A stretch of 64,000 nucleotides of DNA from Chitinophaga alhagiae (GTDB lineage Bacteria; Bacteroidota; Bacteroidia; Chitinophagales; Chitinophagaceae), in the NCBI RefSeq assembly GCF_003568665.1, contig NZ_QXMH01000001.1, positions 2,418,001 to 2,482,000 of the forward strand. Direction: 5' to 3'. Under the pieces are notes generated by a model. The model searched no databases. It was not told the origin of the DNA and saw only the letters and a list, made by a program, of their open reading frames with translations. The translations under genes were made by a program, and so were the position numbers. Shown here piece after piece: positions 62,191 to 64,000 of the stretch (its first letter is position 1; every line of letters starts with the position of its first letter).

Positions 62191-63510
62191 ATGTTTGAAT
62201 CATTATCGGAGCGGCTGGAGTCGGCCTTCAAGCAGCTGAAAGGCGAAGGGCGTATCTCGGAGATCAATGTGGCCACTACTGTGAAGGAAATTCGCAGGGC
62301 GCTGGTAGACGCGGACGTGAACTATAGAATTGCCAAGGAATTTACAGACAGGGTCAAAGATAAAGCCATGGGCGAAAAGGTGCTCACCGCCATTTCCCCC
62401 GGCCAGCTCATGGTAAAGATCGTGAAAGACGAGCTGGTGGAGCTGATGGGCACCACCGAGGAGGAACTGGACCTGAAGGCCAACCCCACCGTGATCCTCA
62501 TTGCCGGCCTGCAGGGTTCCGGTAAAACCACCTTTTCCGGCAAACTGGCCAATTTCCTCAAAACCAAAAAGAACAAGAAACCCTTGCTGGTGGCGGCAGA
62601 CATCTACCGCCCCGCGGCCATTGACCAGTTGAAGGTGCTGGGCGGGCAGATAGGGGTGGAAGTATACAGCGAACCGGAGAACAAGAACGCCGTGCAGATC
62701 GCTGAAAATGCCGTAAAAGAGGCTAAAGCCAACGGCTATAACGTGGTAATTGTGGATACCGCCGGCCGCCTGGCCGTAGATGAGGCCATGATGACCGAGG
62801 TCAGCAATGTGCGCAATGCCGTAAAACCGCAGGAGGTCCTCTTTGTGGTAGACTCCATGACCGGCCAGGACGCCGTGAACACCGCCAAGGCGTTTAACGA
62901 GCGGCTTGACTTTTCCGGCATTGTGCTTACCAAGCTGGATGGCGATACCCGCGGCGGTGCGGCCCTGACCATTACCTACACCGTGCAGAAGCCCATCAAG
63001 TTCGTGAGCATGGGCGAAAAGCTGGATACGCTGGACGTATTTTACCCCGAGCGGATGGCCCAGCGTATCCTGGGAATGGGAGACATTACCACCCTCGTGG
63101 AAAGGGCCCAGGCGCAGTTCAATGAAGAACAGGCTAAAAAGCTGGAGAAAAAGATCCGGCAGAACCAGTTCGATTTTGACGACTTCAAGGAACAGCTGCA
63201 GCAGATCAAAAAGATGGGCTCCATCAAAGACCTGCTGGGCATGATACCCGGCGTAGGCAAGGCCGTGAAGGACCTGGACATCAGCGACGATTCTTTCAAG
63301 GGCATTGAAGCCATCATCAACTCCATGACGCCGCAGGAAAGGGGCAACCCGGACCTTATTGACGGCAGCCGCCGCAAACGTATTGCCAAAGGCGCCGGCA
63401 AGGAGATACAGGACGTGAACCAGTTCATGAAGCAGTTTGAGCAGATGAGACAGATGATGAAAATGATGAATAAAATACCCGGCGGGGCCAGGGGGCTGAA
63501 AATGCGGTAA
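62191..63510 (+). CDS. ffh: Signal recognition particle GTPase Ffh
   Basis: Protein component of the signal recognition particle, which brings nascent membrane and secreted proteins to the Sec translocon. The 439 residues contain an N domain (MFESLSERLESAF...), a G domain with the P-loop GLQGSGKTTFSGKLA near 105, DTAGRL and TKLDGDTRGGA, and a methionine-rich M domain that binds SRP RNA and signal sequences (MKQFEQMRQMMKMMNKIPGG at the C-terminus). The SRP RNA gene was not found in the window. The next gene is rpsP. Confidence 0.97.
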   Translation: MFESLSERLESAFKQLKGEGRISEINVATTVKEIRRALVDADVNYRIAKEFTDRVKDKAMGEKVLTAISPGQLMVKIVKDELVELMGTTEEELDLKANPTVILIAGLQGSGKTTFSGKLANFLKTKKNKKPLLVAADIYRPAAIDQLKVLGGQIGVEVYSEPENKNAVQIAENAVKEAKANGYNVVIVDTAGRLAVDEAMMTEVSNVRNAVKPQEVLFVVDSMTGQDAVNTAKAFNERLDFSGIVLTKLDGDTRGGAALTITYTVQKPIKFVSMGEKLDTLDVFYPERMAQRILGMGDITTLVERAQAQFNEEQAKKLEKKIRQNQFDFDDFKEQLQQIKKMGSIKDLLGMIPGVGKAVKDLDISDDSFKGIEAIINSMTPQERGNPDLIDGSRRKRIAKGAGKEIQDVNQFMKQFEQMRQMMKMMNKIPGGARGLKMR

Positions 63511-63675
63511 GCAGGGCCGGCAGGGCAGGCATGAGGATTTGTGACATATGTGATACGGCTGATGCCTGAAAATGCCCGGATCAAAAAAGAGGTGAATGGA
63601 TGCAAACTGAGAATCATTTATAATAGTTTAAGGATCAGTCTGCAACCTGTAACCAGTAATTTGAAATTGAAAAAA

Positions 63676-63707
63676 TTTGGGCAATTTGAATTTATGGGCT
63701 ACATTTG
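63676..63707 (+). promoter_or_regulatory. rpsP promoter (Bacteroidota type)
   Basis: TTTG (63676-63679), a 20-nt spacer and TACATTTG (63700-63707) fit the consensus exactly. The leader would be about 50 nt. Confidence 0.7.
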
Positions 63708-63764
63708 CTGCCCCAATAGAAACAATATTTTTTAACAACTCGCAAGAAATAATTCGACTTATTT

Positions 63765-64000
63765 ATGCCAGTAAAGATCAGATTACAGAGACACGGCGCT
63801 AAAAAGAGACCTTTTTATTTTATTGTTGTGGCTGATGCCCGCGCGCCCCGGGATGGTAAATTCATCCAGAAAATCGGTACCTACAATCCTTTGACCGTAC
63901 CGGCCTCTATCAACATCGATACGCAGAAAGCGCTCCGCTGGCTGCAGAAAGGTGCACAACCTACCGATACCGTTAGAAGGATCCTGTCATTCAAAGGAGT
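63765..64000 (+). CDS. rpsP: 30S ribosomal protein S16 (3' end outside window)
   Basis: First 78 codons of ribosomal protein S16. The start [20 protein letters not shown] is the family signature, followed by [23 protein letters not shown]16 binds 16S rRNA early in small-subunit assembly. The gene is cut by the window end and is preceded by an exact Bacteroidota promoter. In many genomes it is followed by rimM and trmD. Confidence 0.97.
   Translation, partial: MPVKIRLQRHGAKKRPFYFIVVADARAPRDGKFIQKIGTYNPLTVPASINIDTQKALRWLQKGAQPTDTVRRILSFKG

Overview
The window is chromosomal DNA of a Bacteroidota bacterium, most likely a Chitinophagaceae (Chitinophaga-like) relative. The evidence is a SusC/SusD pair with an ECF sigma/FecR regulatory pair, a very short primary sigma factor (about 290 residues), many secreted lipoproteins and Bacteroidota-only families, and promoters of the Bacteroidota type (-33 TTTG, -7 TAnnTTTG) instead of the E. 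coli type. Base composition is fairly GC-rich except for one clearly AT-rich stretch at 16.8-19.95 kb. No rRNA, CRISPR array or intact insertion sequence was found.

Layout. (1) 1-15.6 kb: a polysaccharide utilisation locus on the minus strand, reading GH106-type glycosidase, ECF sigma, FecR anti-sigma, SusC, SusD, a second GH106-like enzyme, and GH28. A third, truncated GH106-like gene converges on it at the window edge. The enzyme set points to rhamnose-containing pectin (rhamnogalacturonan). (2) 15.7-16.5 kb: an exported fibre-like protein. (3) 16.8-20.1 kb: an AT-rich island next to tRNA-Leu(UAG). It carries a P-loop ATPase fused to an Mrr-type nuclease, an unknown protein and a second PD-(D/E)xK-like protein, and is probably a small defence cassette. 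(4) 20.2-33.7 kb: a broken serine-hydrolase gene, then housekeeping genes: Rel/SpoT, PurA, an extreme mixed-charge protein, PabB, an epimerase, two Bacteroidota hypothetical proteins, PurQ, and DsbD preceded by a free-standing copy of its N-terminal domain. (5) 33.7-42.6 kb: a two-component system followed by a TolC-RND-adaptor efflux operon. (6) 42.7-48.6 kb: an orphan receiver protein, a small lipoprotein, endonuclease III, tRNA-Ala(GGC), and a second two-component system followed by an HtrA protease. (7) 48.7-54.3 kb: a five-gene minus-strand operon with an E1-like (ThiF) adenylating enzyme, a GNAT-like acyltransferase, a 7TM sensor kinase, a receiver-kinase hybrid and a lone receiver. (8) 54.9-64 kb: an exported Mn-type superoxide dismutase, a GT39/ArnT-like transferase, a PAP2 phosphatase, an LptF/G permease, the primary sigma factor, Ffh, and the start of ribosomal protein S16.

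The points most worth a second look are these. The E1-like plus acyltransferase plus phosphorelay operon looks like a small-molecule or modification pathway tied to its own sensor. Both paralogous two-component systems have 11-bp-spaced TTCA(A/G)A direct repeats just upstream of their presumed targets (their own operon and the efflux operon for one, HtrA for the other), which gives a concrete regulon hypothesis. The RND pump carries a textbook EF-hand loop in its central cytoplasmic linker. The AT-rich island carries an ATPase-nuclease fusion.
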